A stretch of DNA of 21,930 nucleotides from DATAXV01 sp036272915 (GCA_036272915.1 DATAXV010000201.1:1-21930), one strand, 5' to 3'; positions 7,569 through 13,984 are shown, counted from the first letter of the stretch. Notes: generated by a model not told the origin, from the sequence alone. A program made the numbers and translations.

Positions 7569-7600
7569 GTGAACAGATCACACCAGGTCGTGGCCCACGA
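7569..7600. promoter_or_regulatory. Two adjacent small dyads upstream of the catabolic operon
   Basis: Reading the plus strand, GTGAACAGATCAC (7569-7581, arms GTGA/TCAC around 5 bases) is followed by TCGTGGCCCACGA (7588-7600, perfect 6-bp arms around one base). They lie 30-62 bp upstream of the operon start codon, where a regulator would act. A direct repeat TGAACA-TCG-TGAACA (7561-7575) overlaps the first dyad. The CGTGG/CCACG half-site also occurs in the liv dyad at 2589-2618, with different spacing. Confidence 0.3.
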
Positions 7601-7719
7601 GCCGATCAAACGCCGCGGTGAGCATTCGTCGGCTCGGCCGCGCGTAGGCGCTGAGGGCAAATCGCCGCCGGGTCGTTCAGCCGCAAGGCCCCAGAGCTTC
7701 TCACCCATCGGTGCAGTGT

Positions 7720-8799
7720 TCACGTCTGGGCTGCAGCGGAGGGCCTCGGCCGCCCGCCTCCGAGCTGTATCGCCGGAACGGTGTCCGGAAATCCGTACAT
7801 CTCCCTGCGCTGAGATTCCGACGGTGTGTGTCGCCGTTCGAGCGCATCGACCAGACCGTCAAGCCGCTTGGCGGCCTCTCGCATCTGGGACAGTCGATGC
7901 AGTCCTGGATCCTGCATCTGGTCGAGCAGATCCACCGTGTTCGGCAACCCCAGCAGGAAGTCGATCACGCCGTCGAGATTCCCTGCGGGTGCCCTGGATC
8001 CGGGGTCCCGGGGTCCAGCTGGCATCGGTTGTTTGACGTCTCGCATCGCACTGTGAGGTGGGGCGGGGGGTCGGCGCGGCGTCGACGGTGTTCGGTAGCG
8101 GCCGATGACCGCAGCTATGGTCACTCTCACCTCGCGACGTGGCATTCCATCCGCGATCCGATCACGGAGTTCCGTGATGACCTCGGGCAGTTGCGGGCGG
8201 ATCTGTGCTGCGGCGAACGGAGAGATGTCCGGGGCCACGTCCGTCTTGAGCGCGGTCATGAGCGCTCGTACCACACGACCGTGGTTCAAGAGCTCGTAGG
8301 AGCGGCTGCGACTGAACCCAAACTCCTCCCGTACGTATCGCTCCCAGCTCAAGTAGCCCAGGGCCCGCCAGGCACGACGGCGGTGCGCCTCGAGTATGAG
8401 GAGGGATTGGTCGCTTCGACTGCGTCTGATCCTGTTCGTCAGGGCACGGGCCGCGCCGTTGCTGAGAGCGGGCGCTTCGTGGTCTTCGTCCAAGCTCTCC
8501 GCTCGTAGGCCATCCTCTCTGGGCGCCGGGGCCAGCTTAGGCTCAAGGCAGACCTCCTGCTCGCGGAAGATCAGCTCTATTGCGTCACGGGTGAGCATGT
8601 CGGCTGCGATACCGGGCACCTCGCACGGCATTCCAACCACCAGCCCGGCCGGGACACGATGGACGCCTCGCTCCGACGCGTCCTCAAGGAGCCAGAGGCA
8701 GGCATCCAGGGTCTCAAGCCGGTGCCGCCCGGCGCCATTCCTCGGCCAGTTGAAGCCTGCCGCAGGTCCGATGACACGTCCACCGGCATCACTATCCAA
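7720..8799 (-). CDS. Uncharacterised helix-turn-helix protein
   Basis: 359-residue protein I do not recognise as a named family. Residues ~150-190 (AWRALGYLSWERYVREEFGFSRSRSYELLNHGRVVRAL) look like the helix-turn-helix module seen in many actinobacterial and plasmid-type DNA-binding proteins ('W..lGy.sW..Yv.e.lg.SrsrsY.Ll'), somewhat ParB/KorB-like. The middle ~245-290 is Pro/Arg-rich and probably disordered; the C-terminus has a leucine-rich helix (LDQMQDPGLHRLSQMREAAKRLDGLVDALERRH) that may be a coiled coil. The only start at this 5' end is a TTG directly after an in-frame stop, with no good ribosome site, so the gene may be 5'-truncated or start internally (ATG in GMPCEVPG). It lies 180 bp upstream of the catabolic operon on the same strand; a regulatory link is possible but unproven. 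Confidence 0.6.
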   Translation of the reverse strand: MDSDAGGRVIGPAAGFNWPRNGAGRHRLETLDACLWLLEDASERGVHRVPAGLVVGMPCEVPGIAADMLTRDAIELIFREQEVCLEPKLAPAPREDGLRAESLDEDHEAPALSNGAARALTNRIRRSRSDQSLLILEAHRRRAWRALGYLSWERYVREEFGFSRSRSYELLNHGRVVRALMTALKTDVAPDISPFAAAQIRPQLPEVITELRDRIADGMPRREVRVTIAAVIGRYRTPSTPRRPPAPPHSAMRDVKQPMPAGPRDPGSRAPAGNLDGVIDFLLGLPNTVDLLDQMQDPGLHRLSQMREAAKRLDGLVDALERRHTPSESQRREMYGFPDTVPAIQLGGGRPRPSAAAQT

Positions 8800-9166
8800 C
8801 TACCAACCCATCCCGTTTGGCAACATAACACGGGCATTGCATTCTCGGCAAAGAACATGCGAAAGATTTGTCATTCGCAGTTCGGGTGCAGCCTGGTGGG
8901 TGGCAGAGGAGGTGGGGAGCGCGTTTGCAAATTGACCGGGGGGAGCCCCGTCCACGGCTTAAGTGAGCTGGGTCCAGAGGTGCAGGCGTCTCGCGCGTCC
9001 TCCGCGAGATGCCGTCGATGATGCCGCCATGCGGCATCGCCTTCGACGCGGTCGATGACGCGCTCCCTCACCTGGGCCTGCCGGAAGGCGAGTCCTGCCG
9101 CCCGCTCTCCGCTCCTGATCTAGGAGTCGGTGCAGAGAAAGGTCAAGCCTAGGCTAAGGTAAATGA
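8800..9166. other. 367-bp gap with no convincing gene; junction between two compositional blocks
   Basis: No gene is supported here. On the minus strand around 9118-8970 a short frame reads ERAAGLAFRQAQVRERVIDRVEGDAAWRHH-like sequence that looks protein-like for ~45 residues and then degenerates, so it may be the remnant of a gene. A short hairpin GATGCCGC-CAT-GCGGCATC lies at 9020-9038. Codon and base composition changes across this gap: third positions are mixed to the left and almost all G/C to the right. Confidence 0.45.
9146..9155. promoter_or_regulatory. Perfect 10-bp palindrome AGCCTAGGCT, candidate autoregulatory operator
   Basis: AGCCTAGGCT ends 11 bp before the ATG of the HxlR-type regulator and immediately precedes its AAGG Shine-Dalgarno, so a bound dimer would block transcription or initiation. 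A near copy, CGCCTAGGCT (9814-9823), overlaps the stop codon of the same gene, giving a 10-bp direct repeat GCCTAGGCTA at both ends of the gene. Confidence 0.3.
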
Positions 9167-9820
9167 ATGGCGGCCAGACGCACGTACGACGATCCCTGCG
9201 GCGTCGCCCGAGCCCTCGACGTCGTCGGCGAGCGGTGGGCGCTGCTGGTGGTGCGCGAACTGCTCTTCGGACCGAAGCGCTTCAGCGATCTGGGCCGCGG
9301 GCTGCCCGGAATCAGTGAGAACGTCCTCTCCCAGCGGCTGCGCGAGCTCGAGGAGGCTGGCCTGGTGCGCCGCCGCCGGCTCGGGCCCCCGGCCAGCACC
9401 GGCGTGTACGACCTGACCGACCGGGGGGCCGACCTGGAGGCGGTGCTGCTGGCGCTGAGCCGGTGGGGGAGCCGGGGCCCGCTGGCCACGGGCAGCGAGC
9501 TCAGCGCCGACGCCCTGATCCTGGCCCTCAAGACCACGTTCGATCCCGGCGCCGCCGGCGGCCTCGTCGCGCGCTACGAGCTCCGGATCGGCGCCGACCG
9601 CTTCCGCGTCCGGATCTCGAGGGGCCGCTTCGACGTGTCGAGGGGGAGCGCCGAGGAACCCGACGCGATCATCGAGGGCGACGTCGCCGCCCTCCGCTCC
9701 CTGATCTTCGGTGGGAGCTCGCTGGGCGAGGCGATCCGGAGCCGCGAGGTCAGGGTGCTCGGCAACCACGGGGTGGCGGCACGCCTCCCCGGCTGCTTCA
9801 TCCGCCCCGCCTTCGCCTAG
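9167..9820 (+). CDS. HxlR-family transcriptional regulator with C-terminal SCP2-like domain
   Basis: 217-residue regulator. Residues ~8-100 form a winged helix-turn-helix of the HxlR type: C11 in the family hallmark 'C.VARALDVVGERWALLVVRELLFGPKRFSDL', then GISENVLSQRLRELEEAGLVRRR as recognition helix and wing, and YDLTDRGADLEAVLLALSRWG. Residues ~115-215 look like an SCP2/sterol-carrier-like domain (RFRVRISRGRFDVSRGSAEEPDAIIEGDVAALRSLIFGG), a combination frequent in actinobacterial HxlR proteins and likely to sense a hydrophobic ligand. The ATG at 9167 has AAGG 7 bp upstream; an ATG at 9163 is out of frame. It converges with the potassium transporter gene, the two stops being nearly adjacent. 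Possible autoregulation through the palindrome at 9146-9155. Confidence 0.88.
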   Translation: MAARRTYDDPCGVARALDVVGERWALLVVRELLFGPKRFSDLGRGLPGISENVLSQRLRELEEAGLVRRRRLGPPASTGVYDLTDRGADLEAVLLALSRWGSRGPLATGSELSADALILALKTTFDPGAAGGLVARYELRIGADRFRVRISRGRFDVSRGSAEEPDAIIEGDVAALRSLIFGGSSLGEAIRSREVRVLGNHGVAARLPGCFIRPAFA

Positions 9821-9821
9821 G

Positions 9822-11717
9822 CTAGGGAGCCTCTCCCCGCGGCTCGCCGCCGCCGCCGCGGGGCCCGGGCGGCGCCGGGCCCTTGTCGCCGTCCTCCTCG
9901 TCCTCGTGCAGCCGGAGGGGGACCTTGACCACGATCACCCCGTCCTCGGCGCTGAGGGCGCTGGAGAGGGCGACGTCGATGTGGTTGTGGAGCACGCCCT
10001 CGTAGACCTTGGCCGGGATCACCACCGGGAGCAGAACCAGGATCCGCCCCTTCCCGGCCGCCTTCTGGGAGCGGACGTACCGCATCATCGGCTGCGCCAC
10101 CGAGTGGTATTCGGAGTGGAGCAGGACCAGGCGGACCCCGGGTTTCCAGCTCGCCCACCGCTCCTGCAGGCGCCGCTCCCGGTCCGAGTCGTCGGCGAAG
10201 ACGACGCTGACCGCCACCACCTCGTCGGCCATCCGCAGCGCCACGGACAGTGCGGTGGCGGTCGCCCGCGAGACGTCGCTGACGGGCACGATCGCCATCG
10301 CCCGTCCCTGGGCCGCGATCGGGCGCGGCGGCAGGCGGTCCAGGCCAAGCTCCACCGCCGCCCTCCGGTAGTAGGCGTGCACCTGGACGAAGAGCAGGAT
10401 CAGAAGCGGGATCGTGATCACCACGACCCAGGCGCCCTCGGTGAACTTGGTGATGACGAAGACCAGCGTCGAGATCCCGGAGGCGACGGCACCGAGCCCG
10501 TTCAGGCCGGCCCGCCACGTCCAGCCTCGGGGCCGCTTGACCCACCAGTGCCTGACCAGTCCCGCCTGGGCCAGCGTGAAGCCGGTGAAGACGCCGACCG
10601 CGAAGAGCGGGATCAGGGAATCGGTGTTGCCGCCGGTGGCGGCCAGGACCGAGGCGGAGAGGATGGCCAGGATCCAGATGCCGTTGGTGAAGACGAGGCG
10701 GTCGCCGCGAAGGGCGAGGGCATGGGGCAGATAGTTGTCCTTGGCGAGCAGGCTGGCCAGCACCGGCAGGCTGCCGAAGGACGTGTTCGCGGCCAGGGCG
10801 AGGACGACGGTGATGACGATGGACAGGGCGTCGTAGGCCCAACCCGGCGTCAGCACCTTGGCCATGATCTGGCTGAGCACGGTGTCGTTGGCGCGGGGGA
10901 CGATGTGGAGGCGCTGGACGAGGATGGCCAGGCCGATCAGCATCACCCCGAGGAGGACGCCGAGCAGCAGCTCGGTCTGCTTGGCGAGCCGCTGGCGGAA
11001 GAGGGGCGTGCCGTTGGCGATCGCCTCGACCCCGGTGAGCGCGCTGCATCCGGCGGAGAAGGCCTTGAGTACGAGCAGGATTCCGACCGCCTCCAGGCCC
11101 TTGGTCGCCACCTCCGGTGCGCCGGCCGGGGTGAGCCCCGGATCGAGCGGATGGAACAGACCCAGCCCGATGGTGACCAGGACACCGGCGATGAAGACCA
11201 CGGTCGGGAGGAGGAAGGCGCGCGCGCCCTCGCCGAGGCCGCGGAGGTTGAGCAGCGTGATCACGGCGATGATGGCGAGGCAGATCGGCACCGTCAGCGG
11301 GATCAGGGCCGGGAAGGCAGAGCTCAGAGAGGCGACGCCGGCGGCGACCGCCACCGCCACCGTCAGGGTGTAGTCGACGATGAGGGCGGCGCCGGCGAGA
11401 AGGGACACCCCGGTGCCGAGGTTGGCCCTGGCCACGGCGTAGGCGCCGCCCCCGCCGGGGTAGGCGTCGATGACCTGCATGTAGGAGAGGACCAGCAGCA
11501 CCAGGAGGCCGACGATGGCGGCCGTGATCCAGGGCGCAATCGCGAACGCGACGAGACCGGCGGGGGCGAGCGCGACGAGGAGCGCCTGAGGTCCGTAGGC
11601 GACCGAGGTGAGGGCGTCGAGGGAGAGGGCGGAGAGACCCTCGACCGGATTGATCTCCTCCTTCGCCGCCTCGCTGCTCCGCAGGGGGCGGCCGATCAGG
11701 ATGCGCCAGGCCTGCAC
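9822..11717 (-). CDS. kimA: KimA-type (YdaO-like) APC-superfamily potassium transporter
   Basis: 631-residue membrane protein with ~12 hydrophobic segments (residues ~30-440) and a C-terminal cytoplasmic domain (~470-605) with USP-like character, the layout and size of B. subtilis KimA. Conserved motifs: LSLDALTSVAYGPQALL near residues 31-47, DAYPGGGGAYAVARANLG, ALIVDYTLTVAVAVAAG and SALTGVEAIANGTPLF. D34, Y41, D115, T228 and E231 line up, with a constant offset of two, with residues I recall as K+-site residues of KimA (D36, Y43, D117, T230, E233). The tail EDEEDGDKGPAPPGPRGGGG is low complexity. The start is GTG at 11717 behind a G-rich stretch. A general amino-acid permease is the main alternative. 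The frame on the opposite strand is open for 751 codons but is a GC-driven shadow. Confidence 0.82.
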   Translation of the reverse strand: MQAWRILIGRPLRSSEAAKEEINPVEGLSALSLDALTSVAYGPQALLVALAPAGLVAFAIAPWITAAIVGLLVLLVLSYMQVIDAYPGGGGAYAVARANLGTGVSLLAGAALIVDYTLTVAVAVAAGVASLSSAFPALIPLTVPICLAIIAVITLLNLRGLGEGARAFLLPTVVFIAGVLVTIGLGLFHPLDPGLTPAGAPEVATKGLEAVGILLVLKAFSAGCSALTGVEAIANGTPLFRQRLAKQTELLLGVLLGVMLIGLAILVQRLHIVPRANDTVLSQIMAKVLTPGWAYDALSIVITVVLALAANTSFGSLPVLASLLAKDNYLPHALALRGDRLVFTNGIWILAILSASVLAATGGNTDSLIPLFAVGVFTGFTLAQAGLVRHWWVKRPRGWTWRAGLNGLGAVASGISTLVFVITKFTEGAWVVVITIPLLILLFVQVHAYYRRAAVELGLDRLPPRPIAAQGRAMAIVPVSDVSRATATALSVALRMADEVVAVSVVFADDSDRERRLQERWASWKPGVRLVLLHSEYHSVAQPMMRYVRSQKAAGKGRILVLLPVVIPAKVYEGVLHNHIDVALSSALSAEDGVIVVKVPLRLHEDEEDGDKGPAPPGPRGGGGEPRGEAP

Positions 11718-11952
11718 GGTCAGACCCCCCTGGGGGCGGCCGGTCGAGGCGGCGCCACTGCCCGCATGTCGAGGACATTATGGATGTGGAGGGCGTTCTG
11801 GTCCGGGCGTCTCGTCGGGTCTGGAGCCCGTCATCTCGGGGCGCCTGTCCCGGGTCTTCCGGGCCTTCGGGAGGGGTGTTACGGGACCGTGTCGTTCTGC
11901 ACCGGGACTGCATTCACAGGCCCTTCTGAGGCGGTTGAGCGGGGGACTTGCA
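11718..11952. other. Intergenic region between divergent kimA-like and cold-shock genes
   Basis: No gene seen. It should contain the minus-strand promoter of the potassium transporter. I looked for the conserved blocks of the ydaO/c-di-AMP riboswitch, which often controls K+ transporters, and did not recognise them. Several GC-rich partial complementarities are present, none distinctive. Confidence 0.5.
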
Positions 11953-11982
11953 TTGTTCGAAACTAGTGGTATGTTCGAACAA
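11948..11982 (+). promoter_or_regulatory. Candidate promoter and overlapping dyad of the cold-shock gene
   Basis: TGG-TATGTT (11967-11975) resembles an extended -10, with CTTGCA (11948-11953) 16 bp upstream as a weak -35. Superimposed is a perfect 9-bp inverted repeat TTGTTCGAA (11953-11961) / TTCGAACAA (11974-11982) separated by 12 bp, which would let a dimeric regulator cover the promoter. The AT-rich patch stands out in an otherwise GC-rich region. Confidence 0.4.
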
Positions 11983-12085
11983 CCGGCCTTACTTCGAGGC
12001 CGGCGATCGCGCGGGTCGTAACGTTCGTCCTTCTCGAGCCGGGGACCCCGATCGGTCAGTTGCCGTGAGGGCTCGAGAAGGGAGG
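11983..12085 (+). promoter_or_regulatory. Structured 5' leader of the cold-shock gene (two inverted repeats, second abuts the Shine-Dalgarno)
   Basis: First hairpin: CCGGCCT (11983-11989) pairs with AGGCCGG (11997-12003) around a 7-nt loop. Second: a perfect 12-bp inverted repeat CCTTCTCGAGCC (12029-12040) / GGCTCGAGAAGG (12070-12081) with a 29-nt loop. The right arm runs directly into the GGGAGGAG Shine-Dalgarno (12080-12087), so folding could limit ribosome access. Long structured leaders acting as temperature sensors are known for E. coli cspA; that this one works so is inference. Confidence 0.45.
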
Positions 12086-12098
12086 AGAACGGACGGAC

Positions 12099-12302
12099 AT
12101 GCCGGAAGGCAAGATCAAGAAGCTCGTATCGGATCGTGGATTCGGCTTCATCGCCGCGGACGACGGTGTGGAGTACTTCTTCCACCGCTCCGGGCTTGAG
12201 CCGCCGCTCGAGTTCGACCATCTGCTCGGCGGTGAGCAGGTGCTGTTCGACATCCAGCCCAGCCCCAAGGGGCCGCGCGCGCATCACGTTCGCCCGGGCT
12301 GA
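12099..12302 (+). CDS. Cold-shock domain protein (CspA family)
   Basis: 67-residue single cold-shock domain (OB fold) that binds single-stranded RNA/DNA and melts RNA structure. It shows the start G-K-I-K-K-L, RNP1-like RGFGFIAADDG (usually KGFGFI) and RNP2-like EYFFHRSGL (usually VFVHFS); the tail PKGPRAHHVRPG replaces the usual 'KGPQA.NV'. Length matches the family. The ATG at 12099 follows GGGAGGAG. The gene is monocistronic: it has its own candidate promoter, a long structured leader and a strong intrinsic terminator, and converges on the oxidoreductase gene. Confidence 0.93.
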   Translation: MPEGKIKKLVSDRGFGFIAADDGVEYFFHRSGLEPPLEFDHLLGGEQVLFDIQPSPKGPRAHHVRPG

Positions 12303-12319
12303 GTCAGACGAGACGCAAC

Positions 12320-12350
12320 GGGCGCGGCTTCGGCCGCGCCCTTTTCTTTT
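12320..12350 (+). terminator. Rho-independent terminator of the cold-shock gene
   Basis: Perfect 9-bp stem GGGCGCGGC / GCCGCGCCC closed by a stable TTCG tetraloop (12329-12332) and followed by TTTTCTTTT (12342-12350). It begins 18 bp after the cold-shock stop. The stop codon of the convergent oxidoreductase gene lies in the T-tract. On the minus strand the hairpin lacks a following T-run, so it terminates mainly rightward transcription. Confidence 0.95.
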
Positions 12351-13278
12351 ACCCGGCGCCCAGCCCTGGGACGGCGGCGACCCTGACTCCTGCACCTCCG
12401 CGCCGGGCGCGCTCGGCGGCGACCGCCACCCGTAGCGACTCCAGGCCGTCGAAGACCGTGCAGGGACTCGGCCTCTTGCCCGAGGCGACCTCGATGAAGC
12501 AGGCCAGCTCCCGGCCGTAGGCCTCGTCGTAGCGGTCCAGGAAGTCGCGGTAGGAGCGGGGCTGGGGCAGGACGTGCGAGGCCTGGTCGCCGTACACCTC
12601 GAGGCGGGCCAGGTAGCCGTCCGGGTTCTGCCGCGAGCCGGCGATGGCGCCGACCGCCCCGCCGGCGAGGCGGACGACGACGCCGGAGACGTCGATATCG
12701 TCGTTCTCGGCGAAGACCGGATCGCCGAGCGCCGAGCCGGCGGCCCAGACCTCCTCGATCTCCTCGCCGAAGAGCCAGCGCACGGTGTCGAAGTCGTGCA
12801 CGTGCATGTCGCGGAAGATCCCGCCCGATCCGGCCACGTAGGCGGGCGGTGGCGGCGTCCGGTCGAAGGTGGCAATGGTGAACGACCGGGGGGTGCCCAG
12901 CCGTCCTGAGCGGAGGTCCTCCCTCGCCGCCCGGAAGCCGTCGTCGAAGCGGCGCTGGAAGCCGATCTGGGTCACCGCGTCATGGCCGCGCAGAACCTCG
13001 ACGACCCGGATCGCCTCCTCGAGATCGGTGGCGATGGGCTTCTCGCAGAAGACGGGGACCCCGTGCTCGGCGCAGAGCTCGAGGAGCCCGGCATGGGTCC
13101 CGGCGGGCGCCGCGATGACGGCGGCGCCGGCTCCTTCGAGCACCTGCTCGGGGGTCTCGTGGGTACGGCGCCCGGGGTCGGCATCGTAGATGCGCAGATC
13201 GGTGACGTCGCCTCGGGATCGGAGGGTCCGGGCGTGCCTCGTGCCCATCACCCCCTGACCGAAGAGGGCGACACGCAT
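12349..13278 (-). CDS. Gfo/Idh/MocA family NAD(P)-dependent oxidoreductase (inositol 2-dehydrogenase-like)
   Basis: 309-residue sugar/polyol dehydrogenase-type protein. N-terminal Rossmann fold: MRVALFGQGVMGTRHARTL with G7-x-G9-x-x-G12; the family E79-K80-P81 motif in PVFCEKPIATDLEEA; and C-terminal GGIFRDMHVHDFDTVRWLFGE, where D157 and H161 match the catalytic Asp/His of IolG-type enzymes. The frame is open 49 codons further, but MRVALFGQG is the natural N-terminus and its ATG (13278) lies two bases after the stop of the acylphosphatase gene, so the two are probably co-transcribed. Its TAA stop falls inside the T-tract of the cold-shock terminator. The substrate is probably a polyol or sugar; nothing nearby identifies it. 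Confidence 0.88.
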   Translation of the reverse strand: MRVALFGQGVMGTRHARTLRSRGDVTDLRIYDADPGRRTHETPEQVLEGAGAAVIAAPAGTHAGLLELCAEHGVPVFCEKPIATDLEEAIRVVEVLRGHDAVTQIGFQRRFDDGFRAAREDLRSGRLGTPRSFTIATFDRTPPPPAYVAGSGGIFRDMHVHDFDTVRWLFGEEIEEVWAAGSALGDPVFAENDDIDVSGVVVRLAGGAVGAIAGSRQNPDGYLARLEVYGDQASHVLPQPRSYRDFLDRYDEAYGRELACFIEVASGKRPSPCTVFDGLESLRVAVAAERARRGGAGVRVAAVPGLGAG

Positions 13279-13280
13279 GG

Positions 13281-13556
13281 TCAGAACCGGACGTCGAAGG
13301 TTTCGAGGTCGCCCCGCGCCGCCTCGAAGATGGTCTCCACATCCTTGACGCGGGCCGAGGGAGGTCCCTCGCGCAGGTCGGCGAGGAAGGCGTCGATGTC
13401 CGTCCTCCGACCCTCGGCGAGACACTCGACCGTCCCGTCCGGGCGGTTGCGAACCCAGCCGTGGAGCCCGTGGAACCGGGCGCGGTCATAGACGAAGGCT
13501 CGGAAGCCGACCGCCTGGACCCTCCCGTGCACGACGGCCCTCACCCGCTCGGTCAT
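13281..13556 (-). CDS. acyP: Acylphosphatase
   Basis: 91-residue acylphosphatase, which hydrolyses carboxyl-phosphate bonds in small acyl phosphates. Catalytic Arg19 lies in VHGRVQAVGFRAF (family G-x-V-Q-G-V-G-F-R, with Ala for the second Gly) and catalytic Asn37 in GWVRNRPDGTVE. The frame extends to 13661, but MTERVRAVVHGRVQ is the standard N-terminus and its length is normal, so 13556 is chosen. It is followed two bases later by the oxidoreductase start, indicating one operon. Confidence 0.93.
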   Translation of the reverse strand: MTERVRAVVHGRVQAVGFRAFVYDRARFHGLHGWVRNRPDGTVECLAEGRRTDIDAFLADLREGPPSARVKDVETIFEAARGDLETFDVRF

Positions 13557-13667
13557 CACCGTGTGGGTCACCGGCGAGCCCGCACGCAAACGACGAACCA
13601 GCGACGACACCGCCTTTCGACGTTCACCGGCCGAGATGATAATTCCAAGCGGGCCGCGCATGCTGGA

Positions 13668-13904
13668 TCAGGGCTCGATCCGGGCGATCACCTGACCGAC
13701 CGGGACGGTCAGGCCGGTCTCCACCAGCACCTCGGCGAGGACGCCGCTGGCGGGTGCTTCGAGCTCGGTGTTGACCTTGTCCGTCTCCACCTCGACCAGC
13801 GGTTCGCCCTCGACCACCTGCTCGCCCGGCCTCTTCAGCCAGCGGGTTACCAACCCCTCGACCTGGTCCTCGGCCAACCGCGGGAGCTCTACGTTCATGC
13901 GCAC
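13668..13904 (-). CDS. Stand-alone lipoyl (biotinyl/lipoyl attachment) domain protein
   Basis: 78-residue single lipoyl domain. The sequence runs through LPRLAEDQVEGLVTRWLKRPGEQVVEGEPLVEVETDKVNTEL, with modifiable Lys43 in the E-T-D-K-V turn, then EAPASGVLAEVLVETGLTVPVGQVIARIEP. This is exactly the swinging domain of 2-oxoacid dehydrogenase E2 subunits, but no E2 peripheral-subunit-binding or catalytic domain follows, and no dehydrogenase or glycine-cleavage gene is near. GTG at 13904 or ATG at 13898 could be the start; neither has a strong ribosome site. A free carrier domain for lipoate-dependent chemistry is possible; a truncated E2 remnant is the alternative. Confidence 0.8.
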   Translation of the reverse strand: MRMNVELPRLAEDQVEGLVTRWLKRPGEQVVEGEPLVEVETDKVNTELEAPASGVLAEVLVETGLTVPVGQVIARIEP

Positions 13905-13931
13905 AGGATGCGCTTTCTCCCCGTCCGCCGG

Positions 13932-13972
13932 GTGTCGGACGAGTCCCGGGCCCCGACGCGGGATTCCGACAC
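13932..13972. repeat. Nested inverted repeat upstream of the lipoyl gene
   Basis: GTGTCGGA (13932-13939) pairs with TCCGACAC (13965-13972), and inside it TCCCG pairs with CGGGA, giving a two-tier hairpin. It lies between the DHFR-like pseudogene and the lipoyl gene. No T-run follows on either strand, so it could be a GC-rich terminator, an operator or a leader structure. Confidence 0.35.
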
Positions 13973-13984
13973 GCCGTCTTCCGG

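Noticed and set aside
7569..7583. CRP-like site (TGTGA..TCACg on the minus strand)
   Set aside because: The spacer is 5 rather than 6 bases and the last base does not fit; kept only as a generic dyad.
8871..9118. Minus-strand frame with ERAAGLAFRQAQVRERV-like sequence as a gene
   Set aside because: Protein-like for only ~45 residues, then proline/threonine-rich nonsense; no ribosome site and a stop just upstream. At most a remnant.
9711..11966. 751-codon open frame on the plus strand
   Set aside because: It is antisense to the potassium transporter; its product is Asp/Gly/Gln/His-rich low-complexity sequence typical of a GC-rich shadow frame.
11953..11982. LexA/SOS box at the TTCGAA repeats
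   Set aside because: Actinobacterial SOS boxes need GAAC-N4-GTTC; here the half-sites are in the wrong order and spacing.
11718..11990. c-di-AMP (ydaO) riboswitch upstream of the KimA-type gene
   Set aside because: The conserved ydaO sequence blocks were not seen; only generic GC complementarity.
11778..12875. 365-codon minus-strand frame
   Set aside because: It covers the cold-shock gene on the opposite strand and the oxidoreductase gene in another frame; the product is Arg/Pro/Ser-rich without domains.
13557..13661. N-terminal extension of the acylphosphatase frame
   Set aside because: The 35 extra residues have no family match; the ATG at 13556 gives the normal length and N-terminus.
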